DNA of 26,853 nt from an uncultured Pseudomonadota bacterium (GTDB lineage: Bacteria > Myxococcota_A > UBA9042 > CAIXZC01): NCBI GenBank assembly GCA_937876385.1, contig CALFHQ010000948.1, forward strand, positions 1 to 26,853. Reading direction: 5' to 3'. The translations under genes and the position numbers were made by a program. How positions within the stretch are numbered: position 1 is the stretch's first letter; every line of letters begins with the position of its first letter. Below the pieces are notes generated by a model, which was given only the letters and a program-made list of their open reading frames with translations, had not been told where the DNA came from and made no database searches. Shown here in pieces: positions 7,590-16,135 of this stretch.

Positions 7590-9968
7590 CTAGTATAGGG
7601 TGAAATTCCGGCTGGTGACGGTCTGCCCGTCGGAGACGGAGAAGGAGCTGCTGCGGTACCCTTCCTTGTCGTCGCCGGTGGGGCCAGAGGGGCTGTTATC
7701 GTCGTAGTCGAGGTAGCCGCCGACCCAGTAGGTTCCCGCCGGGACGTCGGTCATTTCGTAGGTAATCTTGCCCAAGGAGATGCTGATGGGTTTCACCTTC
7801 TTTGTCACCGCAGTGGTTATGGTGGGCGGCTCCGTGGTGGTGAGGACGAGGTAGAGCGCGTCGCTGCTTGAAATACCGCAAGAATAACAGGTGATGGTTC
7901 CCTTCACCGTGCCACCACCGCCCGGGCTGGCGTTGCCGAGTTGGAAGTCCACTGCAGTAGCCCAATCGTTGCTGGGAACAGTGGTCGAGCCTGGATGGTA
8001 TCCGCCGATATCCTCGGCGGTGAATCCCTGTGCGCCATTGCCCCCCACATCGAGCACTGCGGCGACATAGTAGGTTCCGGGGTCTATGGGGATTTCATAG
8101 CCGAAGGGGAATGAGGGATGGCTGTAGTCCAGAACCAGGGTCGGGGACCCGAAGTTGTTCACGGGGTCCGTGACGGCACTGGTGTATATGAGAATGTAGA
8201 GGACGTCGGAGCTCCCCACCGTCCCAGAGTAGGAAACCACTCCGCTGATGCCGGTGGGGGGACCTTCCATTTGGCAGTTGCTGTCGCAGCCGTCGCCGTC
8301 GATGAGGTTTCCATCGTCACACTGTTCGCCGAGACCCGCCTGGTGGAGATTGTCTCCACAATACTCGATTGAGCAGAATTGGTTGCAGCCGTCTTCGTTG
8401 ATGGTGTTTCCGTCGTCGCATTCCTCGTCGAAGCCCTGGGTTCCGTCTCCGCACACGGATTGTTCAATGAGACATGAGGAGGAACACCCGTCGCCGTTGG
8501 TGAGGTTTCCATCGTCGCACTCTTCTCCCCCTTCCTTGTTCCCATCGCCACAAACCGGCGGGACAAATTCAAGGATGCACTCGGCGGAGCAGCCGTCCCC
8601 GTTGTCCGGGTTTCCGTCGTCACACTGCTCGCCGTCGTCCAGGTTTCCGTTTCCGCACAGGTTCTCGGACATGCAGTACTGGTCGCAACCGTCGCCGTTG
8701 GTGTTGTTTCCGTCGTCACATTCTTCGCCGTCATCCAGGCTGTTGTTGCCGCAGGTCAACGACCCTTCCAGTTGGCAAGTGGATGAACATCCGTCGCCGT
8801 CGGTGGTGTTTCCGTCGTCGCAGGTTTCGCCGTACTCAATTTGGCTGTTGCCACAGACGTTGAACGGCTCTGCCTGGCAATAGGAGTCGCAGCCGTCGCC
8901 GTTGGTAGTGTTTCCGTCGTCACATTCTTCGCCGGCTTCCACCGCGTTGTTGCCGCAGGTTCCCGGGGCGGAGCACCCGTTGTTGATAAATCCGGGGGTG
9001 CCATAGTCTTCACTGGTCATCAACATGGTGGCAACGCACCAGTTGGACGGGTTGTCGTTGAGGTCAGGGTCTTGTGCTGCGGGACTCAAGCTCAGGGCGC
9101 GACCTGGAACCAGTGGGAAGGAGGGGCCGTAGGCGACGGTGTCTATCAGCGTTCCATCCGGGGCGACGATGATGATTTCGTCGACGTCGTCATCCAAGGT
9201 GAAGTCGGCGTATACGTAAGTTGGGATGACGCCTCCATTGATGAGGGTGTTGCCCGAGATTGCGAAGATGGCAGTGGCCCCTGGGGCCAGCGACAAGAGG
9301 GAGTCGAAGATTGTATGATCATCGGTCCCGTTGTCCTTGATGTGCCAGCCGTTGAGGGACAAGGTGGTGCCACTGGCGTTGCGAACCTCGAACCACTCTC
9401 CCAAACCGTCGGCGATGTGCTTTGGATTGAACATGACTTCGGTGATGATGAGGTCCCCTGCATGATAGGTCCCCCCAGATTCGATGACGCAAAATTCATC
9501 GCACCCGTCGCCGTTGGTGAGGTTTCCGTCGTCGCACTCTTCCCCGTCTTCCAGGGTGTCGTTTCCACACACTGAGCTGGAACTGTCACAGGCGTCCCCT
9601 ACACCGTCGTGGTCGGCATCCGCCTGGTCGGCGTTTGCGGTGTTGGGGCAGTTGTCGCAGTCGTTGTGAACGTTGTCCAAATCGGAGTCCTTGTCGGCGG
9701 GAACCCCCAGGTTCGGGAAGTTCAGTACGACGAGTACTTCGAGTTGCACGTCCACCACATCAGTGGAGCCGTCACAGTTCATGTCGGCAGCATCGGAGGC
9801 TGAGAGGCAAGCTGGCGCAGTGGGTTCAAGAGAACTCAACACCGTGCACTGGACGTCGGAGACATCCACTGAACCATCGCCGGTGACGTCACCGGGCACA
9901 GAAGCCAAAGCCGAGAAGCTCCAGAAACAGAGAACCGAAACAATCAACCACCCATAGGAAGTGCGCAT
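7590..9968 (-). CDS. Secreted modular protein: dockerin-like N-terminus, TSP3 repeat, eight DUF4215 repeats, lamin-tail domain
   Basis: The 792-residue protein has a signal peptide (1-22, ending ALA). Residues 26-82 are a dockerin-type pair: DVTGDGSVDVSDVQ and DMNCDGSTDVVDVQ are two Ca-binding loops each followed by a Leu/Val helix. Residues 92-128 match a thrombospondin type-3 repeat (DSDLDNVHNDCDNCP). Then come one DUF4215/Myxo-disulfide repeat (GEECDDGN-TNGDGC pattern), a lamin-tail domain (~167-330), seven more such repeats (~332-575), and two tandem beta-sandwich-like domains (~578-682 and ~685-792). No membrane anchor or sorting tail is visible, so it is released or held by partners. 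GGAGG lies seven bases before the ATG. The gene starts 14 bases after the cohesin-like lipoprotein stops, indicating one operon. Domain calls are from pattern recognition. Confidence 0.85.
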   Translation of the reverse strand: MRTSYGWLIVSVLCFWSFSALASVPGDVTGDGSVDVSDVQCTVLSSLEPTAPACLSASDAADMNCDGSTDVVDVQLEVLVVLNFPNLGVPADKDSDLDNVHNDCDNCPNTANADQADADHDGVGDACDSSSSVCGNDTLEDGEECDDGNLTNGDGCDEFCVIESGGTYHAGDLIITEVMFNPKHIADGLGEWFEVRNASGTTLSLNGWHIKDNGTDDHTIFDSLLSLAPGATAIFAISGNTLINGGVIPTYVYADFTLDDDVDEIIIVAPDGTLIDTVAYGPSFPLVPGRALSLSPAAQDPDLNDNPSNWCVATMLMTSEDYGTPGFINNGCSAPGTCGNNAVEAGEECDDGNTTNGDGCDSYCQAEPFNVCGNSQIEYGETCDDGNTTDGDGCSSTCQLEGSLTCGNNSLDDGEECDDGNNTNGDGCDQYCMSENLCGNGNLDDGEQCDDGNPDNGDGCSAECILEFVPPVCGDGNKEGGEECDDGNLTNGDGCSSSCLIEQSVCGDGTQGFDEECDDGNTINEDGCNQFCSIEYCGDNLHQAGLGEQCDDGNLIDGDGCDSNCQMEGPPTGISGVVSYSGTVGSSDVLYILIYTSAVTDPVNNFGSPTLVLDYSHPSFPFGYEIPIDPGTYYVAAVLDVGGNGAQGFTAEDIGGYHPGSTTVPSNDWATAVDFQLGNASPGGGGTVKGTITCYSCGISSSDALYLVLTTTEPPTITTAVTKKVKPISISLGKITYEMTDVPAGTYWVGGYLDYDDNSPSGPTGDDKEGYRSSSFSVSDGQTVTSRNFTLY

Positions 9969-9982
9969 GGAAAACCTCCAGC

Positions 9983-10478
9983 CTATTGTGCCGACGTGGT
10001 GAGCACGCCCGATTGAACTGCCATTGTCAATGCGTTGGCCCCGGCATCCGAGGCCTTGAGACCGCTCAACTCCACAATCACCGGATCGGACGGAGAGATG
10101 GTCTGGTTCAAGGTGAACACCATCTCTACCACTGCATCGTCACCGGAAACCGCCGAACCACTCCAGTACGCCCCGGTGATTGGGGTGCTGGGAGCAGAGC
10201 CGTGGTAGAGCAGTGCCTTCACCTTTCCGGCTTCCAAGGTGTTACTGGTAATCGTGTGACTCGAAGGTTGGATTGAACTTTGCGGTGGGGAATCCCAGTC
10301 GAGACAGGTCTCTCCGATGCAATACAAGTCGTGGAATTTGGAGAAGGTCGCCCGGGTGGCGTCGAACTGGAAAATGAACTCCATCGCACAGGGAGCAGGG
10401 GAGGAGGAGGACTCGGCAGCCAGGAGCACTTCGCAACTGGCTTGCGACCCGCTGGTGCCGCTCAAAACGCACCAGCCA
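9983..10478 (-). other. Cohesin-like domain 3 of the lipoprotein, at the extreme C-terminus
   Basis: It starts at GWCVLSGTSG and runs to the stop codon. Matching segments are CAMEFIFQFDATRATFSKF, KVKALLYHGS, VEMVFTLNQTIS and VELSGLKASDAGAN. It ends the protein, so the last cohesin-like face is fully exposed and is not followed by a sorting tail. Confidence 0.65.
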
Positions 10479-13400
10479 GTGGGGCAGGCGCCGCAGTCCG
10501 CAGCACAAGTGTCGCAGGTCTCGTCCCCTTCACAAGTGGCGTCGCCGCAAACCGGGCCGCAGGGGCCACAGTCGGTTTCGCAGGTAGAGCAATCTTCGCC
10601 GTAGCCGGCTTCACAACTTCCGTTTCCGCAGCACTGCCCGCAATCTCCCGGGCAGGAGTCGCAACTCTCACCGTCGTCGCAGGTAGCGTCGCCGCAGTAG
10701 GGAACATACACGCAGGTGCCAGTGAGGCAGTCGTAGTGTGTACCACAAGTGCCGCAGCTTCCGCCGCATCCGTCGCTTCCGCACTGGGCGGTGTCGCAAG
10801 CGGTGAACGTACAGGTTCCGGCCACGCAACTTTCTCCGCAGGCTTCACACCCACAATCCAGGGGGCAGGTGGAGCAGTCTTCGTTGGAGGCGCAAGTGCC
10901 GTCTCCGCAGTCCGGGGGGCACTCCCCGCAATCCGACGCGCAGGTGGAGCAGTTTTCGCCAAAGCCTGCTTCGCAGCTTCCGTTTCCGCAGCATTCCCCG
11001 CAATCTCCCGGGCAGGAGTCGCAACTCTCTCCGTCGTCGCAGGTGGCGTCGCCGCAGTAGGGAACATACACGCAGGTGCCAGTCAGGCAGTCGTAGTGGG
11101 TATCGCAGGTGCCGCAGCTTCCACCGCATCCGTCGCTTCCGCACTGGGCGGTGTCGCAGGCGGTGAAGGTGCAGACGCCGGTGGAGCAGGTCTCGCCACA
11201 ATCGCAACCGCAGTCAGCATTGCACGAACTGCAATCTTCCCCGGCTTCACAGCTTCCGTCGCCGCACACCGGGCCGCAGGTTCCGCAGTCCGAGGGGCAA
11301 TTGGCGCAGGACTCTCCCTGGGAGGTATCGCACGTGCCATTTCCGCAGCAAGTACCGCAGTCGTCGTGGCAGGTGTAGCAGGATTCCGTGGTGTCGCACG
11401 TGCCGTTGCCGCAGTAAGGTGCGCCGGACAGGGACGTGAGGATGAGTCCCTCCGAGGTGGTAGCAGTCAGGAGGTTGGCTTCGGCGTCGGTGGCCTTGAG
11501 GGAAGTCAGGGTGACTTCCACCGGGCTCCCCGCAGGGATGGGGACGTCGAGGTTGAATACCAACTCGAAGAGGTCCGGGTCTCCGGCTATTCCGTCTCCG
11601 TCGAGGTAGGCGCCGGTGAGGGGCGTCGTGGGGTCGCCGCCATGGTACAGCAAGGTCTTGATCTGGCCGTTGGCGATGGTTTGGTAGCTCAGGGTGTGTC
11701 CCGAGGGTTGGATGCTTCCGGCAGTCGGGGTGTCCCAATCGAAGCACGTGTCACCGATGCACATCGTGTCGTGGTATCGGACAAAGGAGACCTTGGTGTG
11801 GTCGAAGTTGACAACGAATTCGGCGCCCACCGCGTCGGGAGCGGTGTTGTCCTGGTTGGCCAGTCTCACCAGGCAGGAGACTTCGGTTCCGCTGGCGCCA
11901 GAGAGCCTGCACCAGCCGGTGCCGGGGCACGCCCCGCAATCTCCGGAGCAGGTCGAGCAATCTTCGCCATAAGCAATGTCGCAGGTGCCATTGCCGCAGC
12001 AGGAGCCGCAATCGGCGGCGCAGGTGGAGCAGTTCTCTCCAAATCCCGCCTGGCATGCACCGTTGCCGCAGCACTCCCCACAGTCCCCTGGGCAGGTGCC
12101 GCAGCTTTCATCGACATCGCAGGAGCTATCTCCGCAGTAGGGGACGTACTCGCACCCGCCGTCGACGCACGCAAAGTGGGTTCCGCAGCTTCCGCAACTT
12201 CCGCCGCAGCCGTCGTCGCCGCACTCTTTGCCGTTGCAAGCGGTGAACACGCAGGTAGCCCCGGTGCACGATTCTCCGCAGTCGCAGCCACAGTCTTCGG
12301 CGCAGGTGGCGCAGTTTTCACCAAAGCCACCGTCGCAAGTTCCGTTTCCGCAGCAGTCCCCGCAGTCGGCCGGGCAGTTGTTGCAGTTTTCGTCGGCGTC
12401 GCAGGTAGTATCCCCGCACTGCGCTGGGCAAACGCCGCAGTCCGACGGACAGGAGTCGCAGGTCTCGCCGCCGTTGCAGGATGCATCGCCGCAATAGGGG
12501 ACGTACACGCAGGAGCCGGTTTCGCACTGGTAGTGTGCGTCGCAGGTGCCACAGCTTCCTCCGCATCCGTCGGTGCCACATTCTTTGCCGTCACACGCCG
12601 AGAAGGTGCAGCTTCCACCCTGGCAACTCTCTCCGCAGCCGCAGCCACAATCTGCCGGGCAGGACCCGCAGTCTTCGCCGAAGAGCGACTCGCAGGCGCC
12701 GTTTCCACAGCATTCCCCGCAATCTCCGGGGCAGGTGGAGCAATCTTCGTTGGCGTCGCAGTTCGAGTCTCCACATTCCGGAGGGCAGACCCCACAGTCT
12801 GTCTCGCAAGAGGTGCAATCCTCATTCAAGTTGCAGGTTCCGTCGCCGCAGACACATGCACCGCAATCGGCGGAGCATGTGTCGCATGACTCAAAAGGGT
12901 CGCACCCTCCATCACCGCAGAATGCTTCTCCCATGGCTGAAGTTACAAGAATCCCCAGGTCGGTGAGGGAGAGGTAGAGGGGGTTGGCAGCGGCATCGGT
13001 AGCTTTCAAACCGCTGAGGGTGACAGCCACCGGAGTTTCGGCGGGGATGGTCTGGCTTAAAACAAAGACGATCTCCACCACGTCGGGGTCTCCCGTTACG
13101 CCGTTGGTGGTCATGTAGGCGTTGGTAATAACAGTGGTGGGGGAGGAGCCGTGGTACATCAAGAGCTTGATGTGCCCAGCCGACTGAACGATGTAAGAGA
13201 GGGTGTGTCCGGTGGGTTGAATGGAGCTTTGCGGGGGGGTATCCCAGTCCACGCAAGTGTCTCCGGCACAAAATTCGTCGTGGAATCGGACGAAGGCTAC
13301 CTTGGTGGAGTCGAATTGGAACAGAAACTCCATTCCCGTCGCCTTGGGAGCGAATTGGCTGGAAGCTGCCAATCGAATGGGGCAGGTCACCAGGCTTCCC

Positions 13401-15349
13401 GATTCCCCGGACAGCTCGCACCAACCCTCCACGGGGCAGGCACCGCAATCAGTGGCGCACGACTCACAGGTTTCAAATCCGTTGCAAGACCCGTCACCAC
13501 AAACCTGGCAATCGTTGGGGCAGTTCGTGTACGTCTCCCCGTAGTCAGGCTCGCAGTTGCCGTTTCCGCAGCAGTAGCCGCAGTCGGCGGGGCACAGCAG
13601 GCAGGTCTCATTCCAGTCGCAGGTGCCGTTTCCGCAGGGGTCACAAGCGCCACAGTCGTCGGGGCAGTTCGTGCAAGATTCCCCGTCGTCGCAGGAGCTG
13701 TCTACGCAAACGATACAATCCTCCGGGCAACTGATCTTGTCTTCGCCGTAGAGTGACTGGCAGTTGCCGTTTCCACAGCAAGCGCCGCAGTCACCAGGGC
13801 ACGATTGGCACGTTTCATCGCCGTTGCACAGGTTGTCTCCGCACTCCGGGCAGCTTCCGCAGTCCTGCGGGCAACTGACACAGTCTTCATCGTTCTGGCA
13901 CCAGCTATCTCCGCACATGGAGCTGGCTTCGCACACCGGGTTCATCTGCCCCGGGGAACCGAAATCTCCGTCTCCGTAAGGGGCCGTTGCCTCGCACCAG
14001 TTGGCGCCTTGGTCGTTGGTGTTGTCGTCGTAGGCCAGCACGTTCAAAGAGATGGATTTTCCAACGGCGACAGGCCAGTCCCCTCCAGAGGCATAGGCCA
14101 CTTCATCAATGATGACGCCGTTTGACCACAGCACCACTTCGTCGTCGTTGTTGGACAGGGAGAAGTCTTCGTAGACGTAATCCAGTTCCACCCCGCCGTT
14201 GGTCAATTCGTCTCCGTTTGACCCCAACACAATGTGGGTCTGCGGCTGAATGACTACCCCGCCGATGGCGAGGATCCGGTGGCTGTCGATTCCGTCGTCC
14301 TTCAGGTACCAGGCGTTGATGTTGATGGGATTGTAGGTCGTGTTGTACAACTCAATCCACTCGCCGTCGGGGTCCAGTGGGGTGCTTGGGTTGTACATGA
14401 TTTCGGTGATGATGACGTCCCCGGGGGTTGCCTCCTGGGGTTCGATTCGACAGAATTCGTCGCACCCGTCGTCGTTGAAGGCGTTGTTGTCGTCACACTC
14501 TTCGCCGTTTTCCACCTGGAGAACCCCGTCGCCACAGTCGGGCCCACAGGCCCCGCAGTCCTCGGGGCAGTTCTCGCAGTCTTCCCCCTGGTCGCACTGG
14601 TCGTCTCCACATTCCGGCGGGCACACCCCGCAATCCTGAGGACAAGCTTCGCAGTCTTCCTCCGGGTCACAGGTGCTGTTGCCGCAGTTGGGGGTGCAGA
14701 TTCCGCAATCCTCGTCGCAGGTCTCGCACGTCTCCTCCGGGTATTCGCAGGTACCATCTCCGCACACGGGGAGGCACGTACCGCAATCGGCGGGGCATTC
14801 CTGGCAGGTCTCACTGCCTGTGCACTCTCCGTCTCCACATTCATCCGGGCCACACTCGTCCCCTTCCCAGGAGCACGTGCCGGCGCAGTCGCACTGGTCG
14901 TTGGCTTCCAGAGAGCACGGGTTGTTGTCGGCGCAGCAGGGGTCGTCGCCGGTGTAGCCGGTGCAGTAAATGACGCATTCGCCGCAGTCTTGGGGGCACT
15001 CCTGGCAGTCCTCATCTTCGTCGCAGGTATCGTCCCCGCATTGAGATGGGCATTGCTCACAATCCTCGGGGCAGGAGGTGCAATCCTCGTCATCGTCGCA
15101 AACTGAATCGCCGCAAAAGGCAACGTCCAGGGCGTCTGGTGTGTCCCCCGGGAGGTCTTCGATGAGTTCGTAGCCGTCCTTCTCACCCCCCTCGGGAAGA
15201 TCCCATCCGAGATCATCAAGGGAATCCACGGTCTTTCCGTCTTGCGAATCAGCGGCGTCCTTGCTGGCATTGCCGCCGCCGGAGCTACACGACACAATGG
15301 AACCGGACAGGAAAACCAAACAGGCACCCAACAACCAGAGTCTGCGCAT
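9983..15349 (-). CDS. Giant cysteine-rich lipoprotein with three cohesin-like domains and a lamin-tail domain
   Basis: The 1788-residue protein has a lipoprotein signal ending IVSC, then SSGGG and an acidic linker to about residue 75. About 32 short repeats follow, of the form CGDxxCxxxEdCxxCPxDCGxC. Among them are one DUF4215 repeat, a lamin-tail domain (~304-471) and four longer CGESC...CGSDGCGGSCGTC modules. Three ~163-residue beta-rich domains occupy ~641-804, 1144-1306 and 1625-1788. Each has GWC-LSG-SG, a FxFDxxK/R strand, an SIQPxxHT segment, a LLYHG strand, and a final I/VxFxLxxxI...L-S/T-LKA-DA-AN. This strand order resembles cohesins. The pairs of cysteines imply heavy disulfide bonding outside the cytoplasm. 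The start is ATG 15349 (GGGAGG upstream); the longer frame adds 12 residues without a signal peptide. The next gene encodes a dockerin-like protein. Confidence 0.85.
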   Translation of the reverse strand: MRRLWLLGACLVFLSGSIVSCSSGGGNASKDAADSQDGKTVDSLDDLGWDLPEGGEKDGYELIEDLPGDTPDALDVAFCGDSVCDDDEDCTSCPEDCEQCPSQCGDDTCDEDEDCQECPQDCGECVIYCTGYTGDDPCCADNNPCSLEANDQCDCAGTCSWEGDECGPDECGDGECTGSETCQECPADCGTCLPVCGDGTCEYPEETCETCDEDCGICTPNCGNSTCDPEEDCEACPQDCGVCPPECGDDQCDQGEDCENCPEDCGACGPDCGDGVLQVENGEECDDNNAFNDDGCDEFCRIEPQEATPGDVIITEIMYNPSTPLDPDGEWIELYNTTYNPININAWYLKDDGIDSHRILAIGGVVIQPQTHIVLGSNGDELTNGGVELDYVYEDFSLSNNDDEVVLWSNGVIIDEVAYASGGDWPVAVGKSISLNVLAYDDNTNDQGANWCEATAPYGDGDFGSPGQMNPVCEASSMCGDSWCQNDEDCVSCPQDCGSCPECGDNLCNGDETCQSCPGDCGACCGNGNCQSLYGEDKISCPEDCIVCVDSSCDDGESCTNCPDDCGACDPCGNGTCDWNETCLLCPADCGYCCGNGNCEPDYGETYTNCPNDCQVCGDGSCNGFETCESCATDCGACPVEGWCELSGESGSLVTCPIRLAASSQFAPKATGMEFLFQFDSTKVAFVRFHDEFCAGDTCVDWDTPPQSSIQPTGHTLSYIVQSAGHIKLLMYHGSSPTTVITNAYMTTNGVTGDPDVVEIVFVLSQTIPAETPVAVTLSGLKATDAAANPLYLSLTDLGILVTSAMGEAFCGDGGCDPFESCDTCSADCGACVCGDGTCNLNEDCTSCETDCGVCPPECGDSNCDANEDCSTCPGDCGECCGNGACESLFGEDCGSCPADCGCGCGESCQGGSCTFSACDGKECGTDGCGGSCGTCDAHYQCETGSCVYVPYCGDASCNGGETCDSCPSDCGVCPAQCGDTTCDADENCNNCPADCGDCCGNGTCDGGFGENCATCAEDCGCDCGESCTGATCVFTACNGKECGDDGCGGSCGSCGTHFACVDGGCEYVPYCGDSSCDVDESCGTCPGDCGECCGNGACQAGFGENCSTCAADCGSCCGNGTCDIAYGEDCSTCSGDCGACPGTGWCRLSGASGTEVSCLVRLANQDNTAPDAVGAEFVVNFDHTKVSFVRYHDTMCIGDTCFDWDTPTAGSIQPSGHTLSYQTIANGQIKTLLYHGGDPTTPLTGAYLDGDGIAGDPDLFELVFNLDVPIPAGSPVEVTLTSLKATDAEANLLTATTSEGLILTSLSGAPYCGNGTCDTTESCYTCHDDCGTCCGNGTCDTSQGESCANCPSDCGTCGPVCGDGSCEAGEDCSSCNADCGCDCGETCSTGVCTFTACDTAQCGSDGCGGSCGTCDTHYDCLTGTCVYVPYCGDATCDDGESCDSCPGDCGECCGNGSCEAGFGENCSTCASDCGECPPDCGDGTCASNEDCSTCPLDCGCEACGESCVAGTCTFTACDTAQCGSDGCGGSCGTCGTHYDCLTGTCVYVPYCGDATCDDGESCDSCPGDCGQCCGNGSCEAGYGEDCSTCETDCGPCGPVCGDATCEGDETCDTCAADCGACPTGWCVLSGTSGSQASCEVLLAAESSSSPAPCAMEFIFQFDATRATFSKFHDLYCIGETCLDWDSPPQSSIQPSSHTITSNTLEAGKVKALLYHGSAPSTPITGAYWSGSAVSGDDAVVEMVFTLNQTISPSDPVIVELSGLKASDAGANALTMAVQSGVLTTSAQ
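10612..11172. repeat. Near-identical tandem segments, 360-base period, inside the cysteine-rich lipoprotein gene
   Basis: About 200 bases starting near 10612 recur almost unchanged starting near 10972, offset by exactly 360 bases. For example, the GGAACATACACGCAGGTGCC stretch begins at 10701 and 11061. Both copies encode a CGNGSC module, a CGDATCDDGESC repeat and the GSDGCGGSCGTC module. A diverged pair elsewhere in the gene (anchor positions 12141 and 12498) has a 357-base offset. Reading frame is preserved, consistent with recent in-frame duplication. Confidence 0.75.
11432..11919 (-). other. Cohesin-like domain 2 of the lipoprotein
   Basis: It starts at GWCRLSGASG and ends near LILTS. Matching segments are VGAEFVVNFDHTKVSFVRY, QIKTLLYHGG, LFELVFNLDVPIP and VTLTSLKATDAEAN. 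It is clearly paralogous to copies 1 and 3 but more divergent in the loops, so the three may differ in ligand preference. Confidence 0.65.
12936..13428 (-). other. Cohesin-like domain 1 of the lipoprotein
   Basis: It starts at GWCELSGESG and ends near LGILVTS. Core strands read ATGMEFLFQFDSTKVAFVRF, HIKLLMYHG and VEIVFVLSQTIP, followed by VTLSGLKATDAAANP. The FQFD and the late LKATDA segment line up with the cohesin YDP-type strand and the final strands. Four Cys residues (WCE, TCP, FCAGDTC) are kept in copies 1 and 2 and may form extra disulfides. Confidence 0.65.
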
Positions 15350-15528
15350 ACCTACCTCCCATCGTAGCAGCCTGTAGCATGCCATGCGGCCGTTGCCAGA
15401 TCAAGACAATGTAAGATATGTCGCATTCCAGGCGAGGCGCAGACTACACTCTTCAAATCTAGTGGATTTTCAGCGCCGTCTGTGCTAGTTTAAGGAATCC
15501 GTTTCGGAAGCAGAAAGGAGGCAACACT

Positions 15529-16071
15529 ATGAACGGGTCCGATACCTTCATCGCACTCAAGGACCACCAAGATCGAATCATCAAGGACATTCCCATTGGC
15601 CACATCGTCAAGGGGGTGCAGGTTCTCAACCGAGCGCTGTATGTCCGCTACTTCAAAGGATACCGTATCCAGGTCGTCGGGAAGAAGCGAGTCAAGCAGA
15701 TGGTGGCTGCTGAGATTCACACCAAGAAGAACGATGAACTCGCCCAGATGCTCGCCACATTGTGGAACCGGGCCAACGGCAAGCTCTATCACTCGATGTA
15801 CAACCTCGTCCGCACTGTGAACGAGGAAGTTGATCTCATCGAGAAGATCGAGGACGAAGACGCCGGCCGGTTTATCGACGAGTTGATGGAAGAATTCGAC
15901 GCAGAGAGTGTTTACCTCTGCGTGCTGTTGAATGAAGTGAAGTTCTCCCGAGAAGTTGTGAAGGAGAAACTGGGCTTCGACATCTTGCTGGAAGAGTGGC
16001 CCCCGCCGCCCGACCCGGAAGAGGAGGAGGAGGCCGAGGCTGAAGCGGAGGCCGCACCCGAAGCCGAATAG
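15529..16071 (+). CDS. Unknown 180-residue protein with acidic tail
   Basis: I do not recognise a family. The protein has no signal peptide or membrane segment, so it should be cytoplasmic. Residues 1-70 are mixed alpha/beta and basic (KGYRIQVVGKKRVKQMV). Residues 70-150 are mostly amphipathic helices (NDELAQMLATLWNRANGKLY, NEEVDLIEKIEDEDAGRFIDELMEEF). The end is a proline turn (PPPPDP) followed by a Glu/Ala tail of about 20 residues. AAGGAGG seven bases before the ATG is an excellent ribosome-binding site, so good expression is likely. It is the first gene of a same-strand set with the repeat lipoprotein (64-base gap) and the rhomboid protease. The acidic tail could be a protein-interaction or solubility element; that is a guess. 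Confidence 0.8.
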   Translation: MNGSDTFIALKDHQDRIIKDIPIGHIVKGVQVLNRALYVRYFKGYRIQVVGKKRVKQMVAAEIHTKKNDELAQMLATLWNRANGKLYHSMYNLVRTVNEEVDLIEKIEDEDAGRFIDELMEEFDAESVYLCVLLNEVKFSREVVKEKLGFDILLEEWPPPPDPEEEEEAEAEAEAAPEAE

Positions 16072-16135
16072 ACCCACCGTCCTGGAAAGAGCAGGTATGC
16101 ACAGTTTCGTCCCTTTACCACCACAAAGAGCCGCC

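Noticed and set aside
8248..9575. Long plus-strand open frames opposite the DUF4215 repeats
   Set aside because: They mirror the repeat periodicity of the true gene and encode only low-complexity Pro/Ser or Val/Gly-rich sequence.
10280..12889. An 869-codon open frame on the plus strand opposite the cysteine-rich lipoprotein gene
   Set aside because: It is an Ala/Gly/Val-rich antisense by-product of the repeated TGC/GAC codons. It lacks a ribosome-binding site and any domain, while the minus strand has a signal peptide and clear repeats.
9983..15100. Regular short repeats at DNA level that could suggest a CRISPR or satellite array
   Set aside because: Repeat units keep the coding frame, differ mainly at third positions, and have no constant-length unique spacers.
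3247..15349. Sigma-54 promoters for the operon near the FHA activator
   Set aside because: A visual search of the upstream regions found no GG-N10-GC element with a good TGGCAC/TTGCA match. A scored genome scan could still reveal one.
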